NCBI GenBank assembly: GCA_002730855.1
Contig: PCBA01000047.1
Coordinates: 1-13,648, forward strand
Reading direction: 5' to 3'
Length of the DNA: 13,648 nt
Source of the DNA: Gammaproteobacteria bacterium
GTDB taxonomy: Bacteria > Pseudomonadota > Gammaproteobacteria > Magnimaribacterales > Magnimaribacteraceae
Below, piece after piece: positions 1 to 7,376 of this stretch. The notes beneath the pieces were generated by a model. It was not told the DNA's origin, searched no databases, and worked only from the letters and a program-made list of their open reading frames with translations. Position numbers and translations under genes: made by a program. Position 1 is the first letter of the stretch. The number at the start of each line of letters is the position of its first letter.

Positions 1-447
1 AGGAGTTATGTGTATGTAAGAAGAGTCTTCAGTTAAATTCCAAGATGATTGAGGGGGGAAATAAGTGAAGTTTTCCTCTTCTGAAGATCCCACAATATTC
101 ACCGTAGTGTATTTTTTCGCTTCATTTATAGATCTTTTAGCCCAATGACCACTATTAACATAGTCAGCACTGCCTCCCTCGGGTGCTAAATTCATAGGAA
201 TCATGGCCGTCTGAAGTGTTGCTCCACCATGTAAAAAAAGTACAGCATAATCATCTGTAATTGAGAGGAGATCTCTAAAGTCTTGCTCTGCTTTCTTGGC
301 AATCTCTATAAAATCAGAGCTCCTATGGCTGACTTCCATTACAGAAATACCCATTCCCTTCCAATCTAATAATTCATTCTGCACTTCCTTCAGAACAGGG
401 CTAGGAATTGCAGCCGGACCAGCACCGAAGTTGAAGGCCTTACTCAC
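1..447 (-). CDS. serC: Phosphoserine aminotransferase, N-terminal 149 codons (3' end outside window)
   Basis: SerC is a PLP enzyme that transfers an amino group from glutamate to 3-phosphohydroxypyruvate in serine synthesis, and to the matching intermediate of vitamin B6 synthesis. Visible landmarks are the N-terminal FNFGAGPAA (residues 5-13), the phosphate-contacting H41-R42 in the VMEVSHR motif, the PLP-phosphate loop HGGAT (73-77) and W102 in SGHWAKR, the position that stacks on the PLP ring in E. coli SerC. The PLP-binding lysine lies beyond the visible part. The start is GTG at 447: it is the only start that keeps the conserved N-terminus, it lies 2 bp after the gyrA stop, and an AGGAG sits 10 bp upstream. 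The pair gyrA-serC is therefore probably cotranscribed. The gene is cut by the window edge and shows no frameshift. Family assignment is secure. Confidence 0.95.
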   Translation of the reverse strand, partial: MSKAFNFGAGPAAIPSPVLKEVQNELLDWKGMGISVMEVSHRSSDFIEIAKKAEQDFRDLLSITDDYAVLFLHGGATLQTAMIPMNLAPEGGSADYVNSGHWAKRSINEAKKYTTVNIVGSSEEENFTYFPPQSSWNLTEDSSYIHITP

Positions 448-449
448 TT

Positions 450-2993
450 TTATTCTTCTCCTATAAATTCTTCGCTGATAGGAGCAATGCTAATTAATTT
501 CTCAGAGTCTTTAAGTCTTATAACTGTTACACCTTGAGTATTTCTCCCTATTACATTCACTTCAGACACTCTTGTTCTAACTAACATTCCTTTATCAGAA
601 ATAAGCATCAACTCGTCCTCATCTGTAACTTGCGCTGCTCCAATCAATTGACCATTTCTTTCAGAAATCTGCATTGCTATGACTCCTTTCGCGCCACGTC
701 TTGTTTTTCTAAAATCAATAGATTTCGATCTTTTGCCGTAGCCGTTCTCACTCACAGTAAAGATTGAAGCATTTTCATCAGGGATAATCAGCGATATAAC
801 TTGATGATCTTTATCAAGCTTGATTCCTCTAACTCCTTTTGCAGTTCTACCCATAGACCTCACCTCAGTCTCAGAAAAATGAGCAGCCTTTCCGGCATTT
901 GATACTAACATCACAAACTTAGATCCATCTGTAACTGTCGTCCCAACCAATTCATCTCCATCCTTAAGTGTTATAGCTCTTTTTCCGCCTTTTCTTTGAT
1001 TCGAAAATTCTGTTAATACTGTTTTCTTCACAGTACCTGATTTAGTAGCCATTAAAATAAAATGTTTTCCGTCATAGTCTTCTACGGGAACCATACTAGT
1101 TATCCTCTCTCCTTCACTAAGTTGAATAAGATTAACCAAAGGTCTTCCTTTTGCCGCTCTACCGACTGAAGGTATCTCGTACACTTTTAACCAGTAAACT
1201 TGGCCAAGATTTGAGAAACAAAGTAAGGTCGTATGGGTATTAGCCACTAAAAGTTGTTCTACAAAATCTTCATCTTTAACAGAAGCTGCTGTTTTTCCTG
1301 TCCCACCTCTTCTTTGAGCTCTATATTCTTCTAAAGGTTGAGTTTTGGCATAGCCTTCATGAGATATAGTTACTACCCTGTCTTCAGGAGTTATTAAATC
1401 TTCAGCGCTTAGATCCGCAGAAGATTCTTGTATCTCAGTTCTTCTTTCGTCTTTATACTTATCTTGGATCTCTTTTAATTCATCATTTACTACTTCAACT
1501 AACTTCTCAGAATCGTTTAAAATTCCCAATAAATAAGTGATATGCTCAATTATCTCTTCGTATTCTCCCATTAACCTGTCTTGCTCTAAGCCCGTTAATC
1601 TCTGTAGCCTCATGTCCAATATAGCTTGAGCTTGTATGTCAGAGAGTTGATAAGTTTTGCCTACTAAACCAAGAGATTTATCAGCACCTTCAACCTTGCA
1701 TGCATCGGGACCAGCCTTTTTTAACATGGAAATTACTTTCCCAGGTTTCCATTTTTTCGATAAGAGTTTTTTCTTTGCTTCAGACCCTTCTTTGGATTTC
1801 TTGATTAAAGCAATCATGGCATCAATGTTTGCTAAGGCTATAGTAAGCCCTTCAAGAATATGACCTCTCTCCTTCGCTTTTTTGAGTTCATAAAAGGTTC
1901 TTTTTGAAACCACCTCTTTTCTATGATTAAAGAAAACCGATAACATAGACTTTAGGTTTAATAATTTTGGCTCTCCATCCACCAAAGCAACATTATTTAT
2001 ACCGAAGACGGTCTGCATTTGAGTTTGAGAAAATAGATTGTTTAATAAGACATCAGGTATGTGGCCCGACTTCAGTTCAATTACTACCCTCACGCCGTCT
2101 TTGTCTGATTCATCTCTAATATCTCTTATGCCTTCAATCTTTTTATCTCTAGAAAGCTCAGCTATTTTTTCTATTAATTTAGATTTATTAACTTGATAAG
2201 GCATTTCGGTTATTACAATCTTTGCCTTCTCTTTCTCTTCATCTTCAAAATGAGTTCTAGCTCTTATTTGGACTCTACCTCTACCCGTTTCATAAGCATT
2301 TAATATACCCATTTTACCGTTGATAATTCCTCCAGTAGGAAAATCAGGCCCAGGCATTAATTGAGTTAGATCAGATATAGATATTTCAGGATTCTCAATA
2401 AAAGCCAAGCAAGCTGACAGTGTCTCATTAAGATTATGGGGGGCCATATTGGTTGCCATACCAACAGCTATACCCGCAGAACCATTGACAAGCATATTAG
2501 GTATCCTAGTTGGAAGAACTTCAGGCATCATTTCAGTGCCATCATAGTTCTCTATAAAATTGACAGTTTCCTTCTCAAGGTCAGCTAACAGCTCTTGTGA
2601 AATCTTAGCCATTCTAACTTCTGTATATCTTTGTGCTGCAGCACCATCTCCATCCATAGAACCGAAGTTTCCTTGACCGTCAACCAACGGATACCTTAAA
2701 GCCCACCATTGAGCCATTCTTACTATTGTCTCATAGGCGGCACCATCTCCATGGGGATGGTACTTGCCAATAACATCACCTACTATTCTTGCAGATTTTT
2801 TATGAGCTCTATTAAAGTCATTATTCAGTACGTACATGGCGTAAAGCACCCTTCTATGTACCGGTTTTAAGCCATCCCTGGCATCTGGCAGAGCTCTGCC
2901 AACGATGACACTCATGGCGTAATCTAAATAAGATTGCTTGAGTTCCTTTTCAATATTAATAGGAACTATTTCTTTAGCAGCTATTTCACCCAT
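450..2993 (-). CDS. gyrA: DNA gyrase subunit A
   Basis: This is the breakage-reunion subunit of gyrase, an A2B2 enzyme that introduces negative supercoils using ATP. The protein has 847 residues (E. coli GyrA has 875). The N-terminal half carries the winged-helix and tower region with catalytic Y123 in QRYTEVR (E. coli Y122). The C-terminal half is a beta-pinwheel with a GyrA-box at residues 560-566, reading QRRGGTG instead of the canonical QRRGGKG; the box and the VKKTVLTEF and VGRNTQGV blades mark it as GyrA rather than ParC. In the quinolone-determining region, the residue equivalent to E. coli S83 is G84, and the D87 equivalent is E88. The protein stops soon after the last blade and lacks the long acidic tail seen in E. 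coli. The ATG at 2993 gives the expected N-terminus. It is followed 2 bp later by serC. Confidence 0.98.
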   Translation of the reverse strand: MGEIAAKEIVPINIEKELKQSYLDYAMSVIVGRALPDARDGLKPVHRRVLYAMYVLNNDFNRAHKKSARIVGDVIGKYHPHGDGAAYETIVRMAQWWALRYPLVDGQGNFGSMDGDGAAAQRYTEVRMAKISQELLADLEKETVNFIENYDGTEMMPEVLPTRIPNMLVNGSAGIAVGMATNMAPHNLNETLSACLAFIENPEISISDLTQLMPGPDFPTGGIINGKMGILNAYETGRGRVQIRARTHFEDEEKEKAKIVITEMPYQVNKSKLIEKIAELSRDKKIEGIRDIRDESDKDGVRVVIELKSGHIPDVLLNNLFSQTQMQTVFGINNVALVDGEPKLLNLKSMLSVFFNHRKEVVSKRTFYELKKAKERGHILEGLTIALANIDAMIALIKKSKEGSEAKKKLLSKKWKPGKVISMLKKAGPDACKVEGADKSLGLVGKTYQLSDIQAQAILDMRLQRLTGLEQDRLMGEYEEIIEHITYLLGILNDSEKLVEVVNDELKEIQDKYKDERRTEIQESSADLSAEDLITPEDRVVTISHEGYAKTQPLEEYRAQRRGGTGKTAASVKDEDFVEQLLVANTHTTLLCFSNLGQVYWLKVYEIPSVGRAAKGRPLVNLIQLSEGERITSMVPVEDYDGKHFILMATKSGTVKKTVLTEFSNQRKGGKRAITLKDGDELVGTTVTDGSKFVMLVSNAGKAAHFSETEVRSMGRTAKGVRGIKLDKDHQVISLIIPDENASIFTVSENGYGKRSKSIDFRKTRRGAKGVIAMQISERNGQLIGAAQVTDEDELMLISDKGMLVRTRVSEVNVIGRNTQGVTVIRLKDSEKLISIAPISEEFIGEE
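458..462 (-). promoter_or_regulatory. Ribosome binding site AGGAG for serC
   Basis: AGGAG lies inside the last codons of gyrA, 10 bp upstream of the serC GTG. It supports the non-ATG start and suggests that serC translation is coupled to gyrA. It is one of the few clear Shine-Dalgarno sequences in the window. Confidence 0.6.
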
Positions 2994-3092
2994 AATTTAA
3001 TCCCAGACTATGTTTTAGACAAAAAATGATGTCCATTTACCTATGATTTTAGAGAAAATTTGTAGTAGTTTTTGAAGTATCAACTTAGGTAA

Positions 3093-3101
3093 ATTTTACC
3101 A
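3093..3101 (-). promoter_or_regulatory. Candidate extended -10 promoter for gyrA, overlapped by a palindrome
   Basis: On the minus strand the 154-bp gap upstream of gyrA contains TGG-TAAAAT, which fits an extended -10 element (TGn then 5/6 matches to TATAAT). No good -35 sits at the usual distance. It would give a leader of about 90 nt. The perfect inverted repeat GGTAAA-t-TTTACC (3088-3100) covers this element, where a repressor operator could lie. I see no strong rho-independent terminator for pntB in the gap, so read-through into gyrA is possible. The promoter is inferred from sequence pattern only. Confidence 0.3.
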
Positions 3102-3147
3102 TAAATCAGCTTAAAAAACTTCGGAAAAATATAAGAAAAATGGGTGT

Positions 3148-4533
3148 TTAGCCTTTAAATTCGGACACTAAAGTTGACACAGTTTCTTTTGCATCTCCAA
3201 ACAACATTCTAGAGTTAGATTTGAAGAAAAGAGGGTTTTGAATTCCAGCAAAACCAGAAGCCATTGAACGTTTTAACACGAATACAGTCTTAGAATTATC
3301 AACCTCTATAATTGGCATTCCATAAATTGGACTCCCTTCGTTATCTTTAGCGTCTGGATTGACAACGTCATTAGCACCTATGACCATGCAAACATCTACT
3401 GTGTCCATTATTGGATTAACATCTTCAGGTTCGACCAAGACGTCATAAGATACATTTGCCTCTGCCAATAGAACGTTCATATGACCAGGCATTCTTCCTG
3501 CTACTGGATGAATGGCATATTTGACCTCAGCTCCGTTAGCTTCTAAAAGCTCTCCTAGCTCTCTTACCGCATGTTGCGCCTGCGCTACCGCCATACCATA
3601 TCCGGGCACAATCAAAACAGAAGTAGCTGCTTCTAATATTAAATAAGCATCTTGAGCGTTTATAGGACTCACCTCTCCTTGATCTTCTTCTGAGTCAGAA
3701 GAAGTATCAGAAACTGCTCCAAAACCACTAAACAACACATTAGATAATGATCTATTCATGGCCTTGCACATTATGTTAGTAAGGATTAATCCGCTAGCAC
3801 CAACCAGAGCGCCTGCCACAATCAACACATTATTGGTTATAACAAAGCCTGCTGCACATGCAGCCAATCCTGAAAAACTATTCAAGAGAGCTATAACTAC
3901 TGGCATATCAGCTCCCCCTATTGGAATAACAAAAAGTACCCCTAAAATGAAAGCTAAAACAATTAAAAGAATTAATGTCTGATTAGGAGTTATAAATTCT
4001 TGGACAAACAACATATTCGCACCTACTAATAAAATACTTATTAGTAATAATCCATTAACGAACTGTTGCCCTTTGTATAGAAAGGGCCTTCCCGAGATTA
4101 CTTCTGACAGTTTTCCATAAGCAATCAAACTACCTGTAAAAGTAACCCCTCCAATAAGAACAGTTAAATAAATTGCACCCATTAAAGCAGGGTTGTTCAA
4201 ACTGCTGTGGATATATTCTGAAGAGCCAACTAGTAAACTAGCTATCCCTCCAAAACCATTAAATATTGCAACCATTTCAGGCATTGAAGTCATCTTTACT
4301 TTTGTAGCAGCAAAATAACCTACCAGACTTCCTGCCAAAAGGGCTCCAGCAATATACCTATAATCAATTATATTTTGGTCTAGGAGCGTCACTACAACTG
4401 CTAGCAACATTCCTGAAGAAGAAAGTAGATTCCCTCTTCTAGCGGTTTCAGGTGAACCTAGCATCTTTAATCCAACAATGAAGAAAATAGACGCAGCTAT
4501 GTAAGTAAGGTTTACAATTAAAGAGGTATCCAT
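3148..4533 (-). CDS. pntB: NAD(P) transhydrogenase subunit beta
   Basis: This is the beta subunit of the proton-translocating transhydrogenase, an inner-membrane enzyme that uses the proton gradient to reduce NADP+ with NADH. At 461 residues it matches the family length (E. coli 462). Residues 1 to about 270 are a run of hydrophobic helices forming domain II. They include GGADMPVV (D209) and LLNSFSG (N218), matching the E. coli proton-path residues D213 and N222. A charged linker (about 276-289) leads to the cytosolic NADP(H)-binding domain III: PGYGMAVAQAQ (310-320), HPVAGRMPGHMN (342-353), GANDVVNP (386-393) and KRSMASGFAGIQNP (421-434). The position of E. coli His91 is Asn (N92 in IFNGFGG). 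The gene starts 1 bp after the stop of the small alpha subunit and is last in the pnt operon. Confidence 0.97.
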   Translation of the reverse strand: MDTSLIVNLTYIAASIFFIVGLKMLGSPETARRGNLLSSSGMLLAVVVTLLDQNIIDYRYIAGALLAGSLVGYFAATKVKMTSMPEMVAIFNGFGGIASLLVGSSEYIHSSLNNPALMGAIYLTVLIGGVTFTGSLIAYGKLSEVISGRPFLYKGQQFVNGLLLISILLVGANMLFVQEFITPNQTLILLIVLAFILGVLFVIPIGGADMPVVIALLNSFSGLAACAAGFVITNNVLIVAGALVGASGLILTNIMCKAMNRSLSNVLFSGFGAVSDTSSDSEEDQGEVSPINAQDAYLILEAATSVLIVPGYGMAVAQAQHAVRELGELLEANGAEVKYAIHPVAGRMPGHMNVLLAEANVSYDVLVEPEDVNPIMDTVDVCMVIGANDVVNPDAKDNEGSPIYGMPIIEVDNSKTVFVLKRSMASGFAGIQNPLFFKSNSRMLFGDAKETVSTLVSEFKG

Positions 4534-4534
4534 G

Positions 4535-4813
4535 TTATTTCTTTTTAAACATTCCGAGCATTCTGTTAGTTACTAAATAACCACCAACAACGTTAATCGA
4601 AGCAAAAAATACTGCAGAACTACCAAGGATAATCGTTATAAGCTCTGATGACCCGGAGGACAATATAGCTCCCACAAGGGTTATTCCTGAAATTGCATTT
4701 GCTCCTGACATTAAAGGAGTATGGAGCGTAGACGGTACTTTTGTAATAAGCTCAATTCCTAAAAATATAGAAAGAACTAAAATGAAAATTAATAAAATTA
4801 TCTGACTTTCCAT
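4535..4813 (-). CDS. pntAB: NAD(P) transhydrogenase small membrane alpha subunit (PntA2)
   Basis: This 92-residue membrane protein corresponds to the C-terminal membrane part of E. coli PntA, encoded here as a separate gene as in Rhodospirillum and Thermus. Three hydrophobic helices are visible (about 5-23, 35-54 and 58-81). The family signature LHTPLMSGANAISG (30-43) contains the conserved H31, and the end INVVGGYLVTNRMLGMF is also typical. It contributes helices to the proton-conducting domain II together with PntB. It lies 2 bp downstream of the NAD-binding subunit and 1 bp upstream of pntB, so the three are surely cotranscribed and coupled. The short length is normal for the split form and is not a truncation. 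Confidence 0.95.
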   Translation of the reverse strand: MESQIILLIFILVLSIFLGIELITKVPSTLHTPLMSGANAISGITLVGAILSSGSSELITIILGSSAVFFASINVVGGYLVTNRMLGMFKKK

Positions 4814-4815
4814 AA

Positions 4816-5943
4816 TTACATATTACCCTTAACTAATTCATTAACTACGCTACCTTCGTGTGTGATGACACAACCCTTTAAAACTTCATCAGATAATTCA
4901 AATTTAAGCTCTTTACTGTCTGAGTCCCAATATTCTTCAATCATATTAAATAAATTAGCCCCATAAACTTGTGAAGCATCTTTAGCTACTTCTCCAGGTA
5001 AATTTGACATGCCTATTATGGTCACACCATTATCAAAAACATATTCATCCACCATCGAGCCTTCAACATTACCTCCTGTAGAGACAGCCATATCTACTAT
5101 TACACTTCCAGGCTTCATCGAATGAACCATTTCTTGGGTAACTATTCTCGGAGCAGGTCTTCCAAATACTTGCGCAGTAGTTATTACTACATCAGATTGA
5201 GAACATATCTTTTTCATTCCTTCTTGTTGCATTTTTATTTGCTCTTCGGTTAATTCCTTAGCGTACCCTTGTTCCGTCTCTTCCGTTTCACCAATATCAA
5301 TCTTCACAAATTTTGCTCCTAAGGACTTAACTTGTTCTTCAACCACAGGGCGAGTATCAAAGGCTTCAACCCTAGCACCTAATCTTTTGGCTGTTGCTAT
5401 AGCTTGAAGACCTGCCACACCAACGCCTATAACAAAAACTCTAGAAGGAGATATTGTCCCAGCAGCTGTCATCATCATGGGAAAAGACTTACTTAAAGTC
5501 CTAGAGGCCTCTATAACTGCCGCGTAACCAGCTAAATTAGCCTGAGAACTAAGAGCGTCCATTTTCTGTGCTCTCGTAATTCTTGGAACTAGCTCCATGC
5601 TTATCGCCGTAATATTTGATTTTGAGAATTCATTTACCAGATCCTTCTCATTAAAAGGATCTAAAAAACTAATATGTATGGAATTAGTCTTAAGTTTACT
5701 AATTTCACTTATATCAGGTTTATTAATACGGCAGACGATGTCAGCAGTACTTAAAGAGCTCTCTCTAGAAGAAGAGATGGTTGCTCCAGACTCTACATAA
5801 AGCTCATCACTTACAAAAACTTCAGAACCTAAGTTAGACTCAACTACTACCTCAATACCCAAATCAGTAAACTTCTTAGCCACATCAGGTAAAATGGTTG
5901 CACGAATTTCTTGACCCTCTTCTTTTGGAAAGAATATTTGCAT
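4816..5943 (-). CDS. pntAA: NAD(P) transhydrogenase NAD-binding alpha subunit (PntA1, domain I)
   Basis: This is the soluble cytosolic domain I subunit, which binds NAD(H) and passes hydride to NADP+ on domain III of PntB. Its 375 residues are close to the separate R. rubrum subunit (384) and much shorter than the fused E. coli PntA. It opens with the family start IFFPKEEGQEIR. The RQD loop is intact: PRITRAQKMD gives R121, Q126 and D129, equivalent to R. rubrum R127, Q132 and D135. The Rossmann motif GVGVAGLQA (173-181) is followed by the acidic AFDTRP (194-199), which prefers NAD over NADP. It is first in the pnt operon, divergent from ubiG across 51 bp. Its own promoter is not clear; a weak TAAAAT is visible on the minus strand near 5985-5990. 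Confidence 0.96.
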   Translation of the reverse strand: MQIFFPKEEGQEIRATILPDVAKKFTDLGIEVVVESNLGSEVFVSDELYVESGATISSSRESSLSTADIVCRINKPDISEISKLKTNSIHISFLDPFNEKDLVNEFSKSNITAISMELVPRITRAQKMDALSSQANLAGYAAVIEASRTLSKSFPMMMTAAGTISPSRVFVIGVGVAGLQAIATAKRLGARVEAFDTRPVVEEQVKSLGAKFVKIDIGETEETEQGYAKELTEEQIKMQQEGMKKICSQSDVVITTAQVFGRPAPRIVTQEMVHSMKPGSVIVDMAVSTGGNVEGSMVDEYVFDNGVTIIGMSNLPGEVAKDASQVYGANLFNMIEEYWDSDSKELKFELSDEVLKGCVITHEGSVVNELVKGNM

Positions 5944-5952
5944 AATTATAAT
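5925..5952 (+). promoter_or_regulatory. Candidate sigma70-type promoter for the ubiG operon
   Basis: TTGGAA (5925-5930, 4/6 matches to the -35 consensus) and a perfect TATAAT (5947-5952) are separated by 16 bp. This predicts transcription starting near 5959 and a leader of about 36 nt before ubiG. The -35 lies inside the start of the divergent pntA1 gene, so both operons share this short control region. The -10 hexamer sits in the palindrome AATTATAATT and so also reads TATAAT on the other strand, but there it is too close to the pntA1 ATG to drive it with a leader. Confidence 0.45.
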
Positions 5953-5994
5953 TTTTCTAAGGAAAATCGAAACAGGAAGTAATTTTAAATAAAA

Positions 5995-6708
5995 ATGAGA
6001 TTAATGAACATAGAAAATTTAGATCCAGAAGAAGTAAAAAAATTTGATGACCTTTCTGAAAAATGGTGGGACCTAAATGGAGACTTCAAACCGCTTCATC
6101 AAATTAACCCTTTGAGGGTAAACTTCATAAAAGAGAGAGTTGATTTAGAAGGCAAAAAAGTACTGGACATAGGATGTGGCGGAGGGTTATTAACAGAAGC
6201 TCTTAGCTCTCTAGGGGCAGATGTCATCGGAATAGATGCTTCTGAAAATACTATAGGTATAGCAAAATCGCATGCCAAATTAATAAACAGTAATGTCACT
6301 TACATGCAAAACACCGTCGAAAACTTTATTGCTGAAAATGAATATGCTGAGTTTGATGTTATAACGTGTTTAGAAATGCTAGAACATGTTCCTGAGCCAA
6401 ATAAGATAATTGAAAGCTGTTCTCAATTATTAAAATCAGAGGGAAATGCTTTTTTTTCTACTATCAACAGAAACCCCAGATCTTACCTGTTTGCAGTTAT
6501 AGGTGCAGAGTACATTCTTAATCTGCTACCGAAAGGAACGCATGAATACACTAAGTTTATTAAGCCTTCTGAATTAAATAATTGGATTAGGAGAACTGAT
6601 TTAGAGCATCGAGAAACAATAGGGCTAAGTTACAACCCCTTAACAGATCAGTACTGGCTTGGGAAAGATATACAAGTAAATTATATGATGCACGCAACAA
6701 AGATTTAA
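5995..6708 (+). CDS. ubiG: Ubiquinone biosynthesis O-methyltransferase UbiG
   Basis: UbiG is the SAM-dependent enzyme that performs both O-methylation steps of ubiquinone synthesis on polyprenylated ring intermediates at the inner membrane. The 237 residues include the family N-terminus KFDDLSEKWWDL (16-27) and FKPLHQINPLR (31-41), the SAM motif VLDIGCGGG (56-64), the acidic D81 and the block CLEMLEHVPEP (125-135). E127, E130 and H131 of that block align with the proposed metal ligands of the UbiG/Coq3 family. The segment around GAEYILNLLPKGTHEYTKFIKP (split here as 170-179 and 180-191) matches the UbiG lipid-interacting region. The first ATG at 5995 is used, but a second in-frame ATG at 6004 (residue 4) gives a start closer to E. 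coli UbiG; neither has a well-spaced Shine-Dalgarno. It heads an operon with the phosphatase 2 bp downstream. Confidence 0.96.
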   Translation: MRLMNIENLDPEEVKKFDDLSEKWWDLNGDFKPLHQINPLRVNFIKERVDLEGKKVLDIGCGGGLLTEALSSLGADVIGIDASENTIGIAKSHAKLINSNVTYMQNTVENFIAENEYAEFDVITCLEMLEHVPEPNKIIESCSQLLKSEGNAFFSTINRNPRSYLFAVIGAEYILNLLPKGTHEYTKFIKPSELNNWIRRTDLEHRETIGLSYNPLTDQYWLGKDIQVNYMMHATKI

Positions 6709-6710
6709 GT

Positions 6711-7376
6711 ATGCTTGATATTAACTTGTATGTATTCGATCTTGATGGAACGCTCCTAGATACTGCCCCTGATTTCTTCAAAGCGGTAAATACTCTAAGA
6801 GAGAACCATGGGTATGGCCCTAGTGACTTTGATGAAGTTAGATCTAGGGTTTCCCAAGGAGCGGGTAGTCTAGCTGAATACGCTTTGGACTTAAGATCAG
6901 ATCGGCACCAAGAAATTGAAAATTCCAGACAAGAATTATTAAATATATATAAGAATTGCTGTATAGATGAAACAAGTTTATTTAAAGGTATCGAAGAAGT
7001 TTTAGTTACTTTAAATGGTAGCAAGAAGAAATGGGGAATAGTTACTAACAAACCGAGGCTATTTGCAGAACCAATTGTAAAAGAAAAGATTGCTTTATTT
7101 GGGCCTACCTTTTTAATTTGCCCAGATGACGTCGGGGAAAGAAAACCTAGCCCTAAAGGACTAGAATTTGCTTGTGAAAAAACTCAAATATCTCCGGAAA
7201 ATACACTTTATGTAGGGGACCACTTAATAGATATCCAAGCGGGAAAAGCAGCAAAAATGCGAACAGTTGCAGCAGCCTATGGCTATATCCCTTCTGGAGA
7301 CAATGTTGCAAGCTGGAAAGCCGATTTTATAATCAATGATCCTTGTGAATTGATAAATATAATCAAGAACCACTAG
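6711..7376 (+). CDS. mupP: HAD-family sugar phosphatase, Gph/MupP type (probable MurNAc-6-phosphate phosphatase)
   Basis: This 221-residue HAD hydrolase has all four motifs: the nucleophile and acid D10 and D12 in FDLDGT, T112 in VTNKP, K145 in RKPSP, and GD169-170 with D174 in YVGDHLID. An alpha-helical cap lies between motifs I and II, as in phosphoglycolate phosphatases. By homology alone it would be called Gph. However, the order ubiG, this gene, yciK-like matches the Pseudomonas aeruginosa cluster in which the middle gene is MupP, which removes phosphate from MurNAc-6-phosphate in the peptidoglycan recycling route through AmgK and MurU. I therefore prefer MupP; substrate choice cannot be read from the motifs. 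It starts 2 bp after ubiG, and its stop abuts the next ATG. HAD phosphatase is certain; MupP is an inference. Confidence 0.72.
   Translation: MLDINLYVFDLDGTLLDTAPDFFKAVNTLRENHGYGPSDFDEVRSRVSQGAGSLAEYALDLRSDRHQEIENSRQELLNIYKNCCIDETSLFKGIEEVLVTLNGSKKKWGIVTNKPRLFAEPIVKEKIALFGPTFLICPDDVGERKPSPKGLEFACEKTQISPENTLYVGDHLIDIQAGKAAKMRTVAAAYGYIPSGDNVASWKADFIINDPCELINIIKNH

Noticed and set aside
1657..1863. A 68-codon plus-strand open frame inside gyrA
   Set aside because: It is antisense to a conserved part of GyrA, with no ribosome site or family resemblance.
3109..3147. Possible intrinsic terminator after pntB
   Set aside because: T-runs are present on the minus strand, but no stable GC stem precedes them; the CTTCGG core is flanked by non-complementary A-runs.
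3758..3982. A 74-codon plus-strand open frame inside pntB
   Set aside because: It mirrors a membrane-helix region of PntB in antisense; there is no independent support.
5597..5800. A 67-codon plus-strand open frame inside pntA1
   Set aside because: It lies opposite well-conserved PntA1 sequence, including the region before the RQD loop, and is a shadow frame.
6099..6299. A 66-codon minus-strand open frame inside ubiG
   Set aside because: It is antisense to the SAM motif region of UbiG, with no start signal.
6587..7051. A 154-codon open frame on the minus strand
   Set aside because: It lies antisense to ubiG and the HAD phosphatase, both of which have intact family motifs. Its translation is low-complexity and leucine/serine-rich with no recognisable domain.
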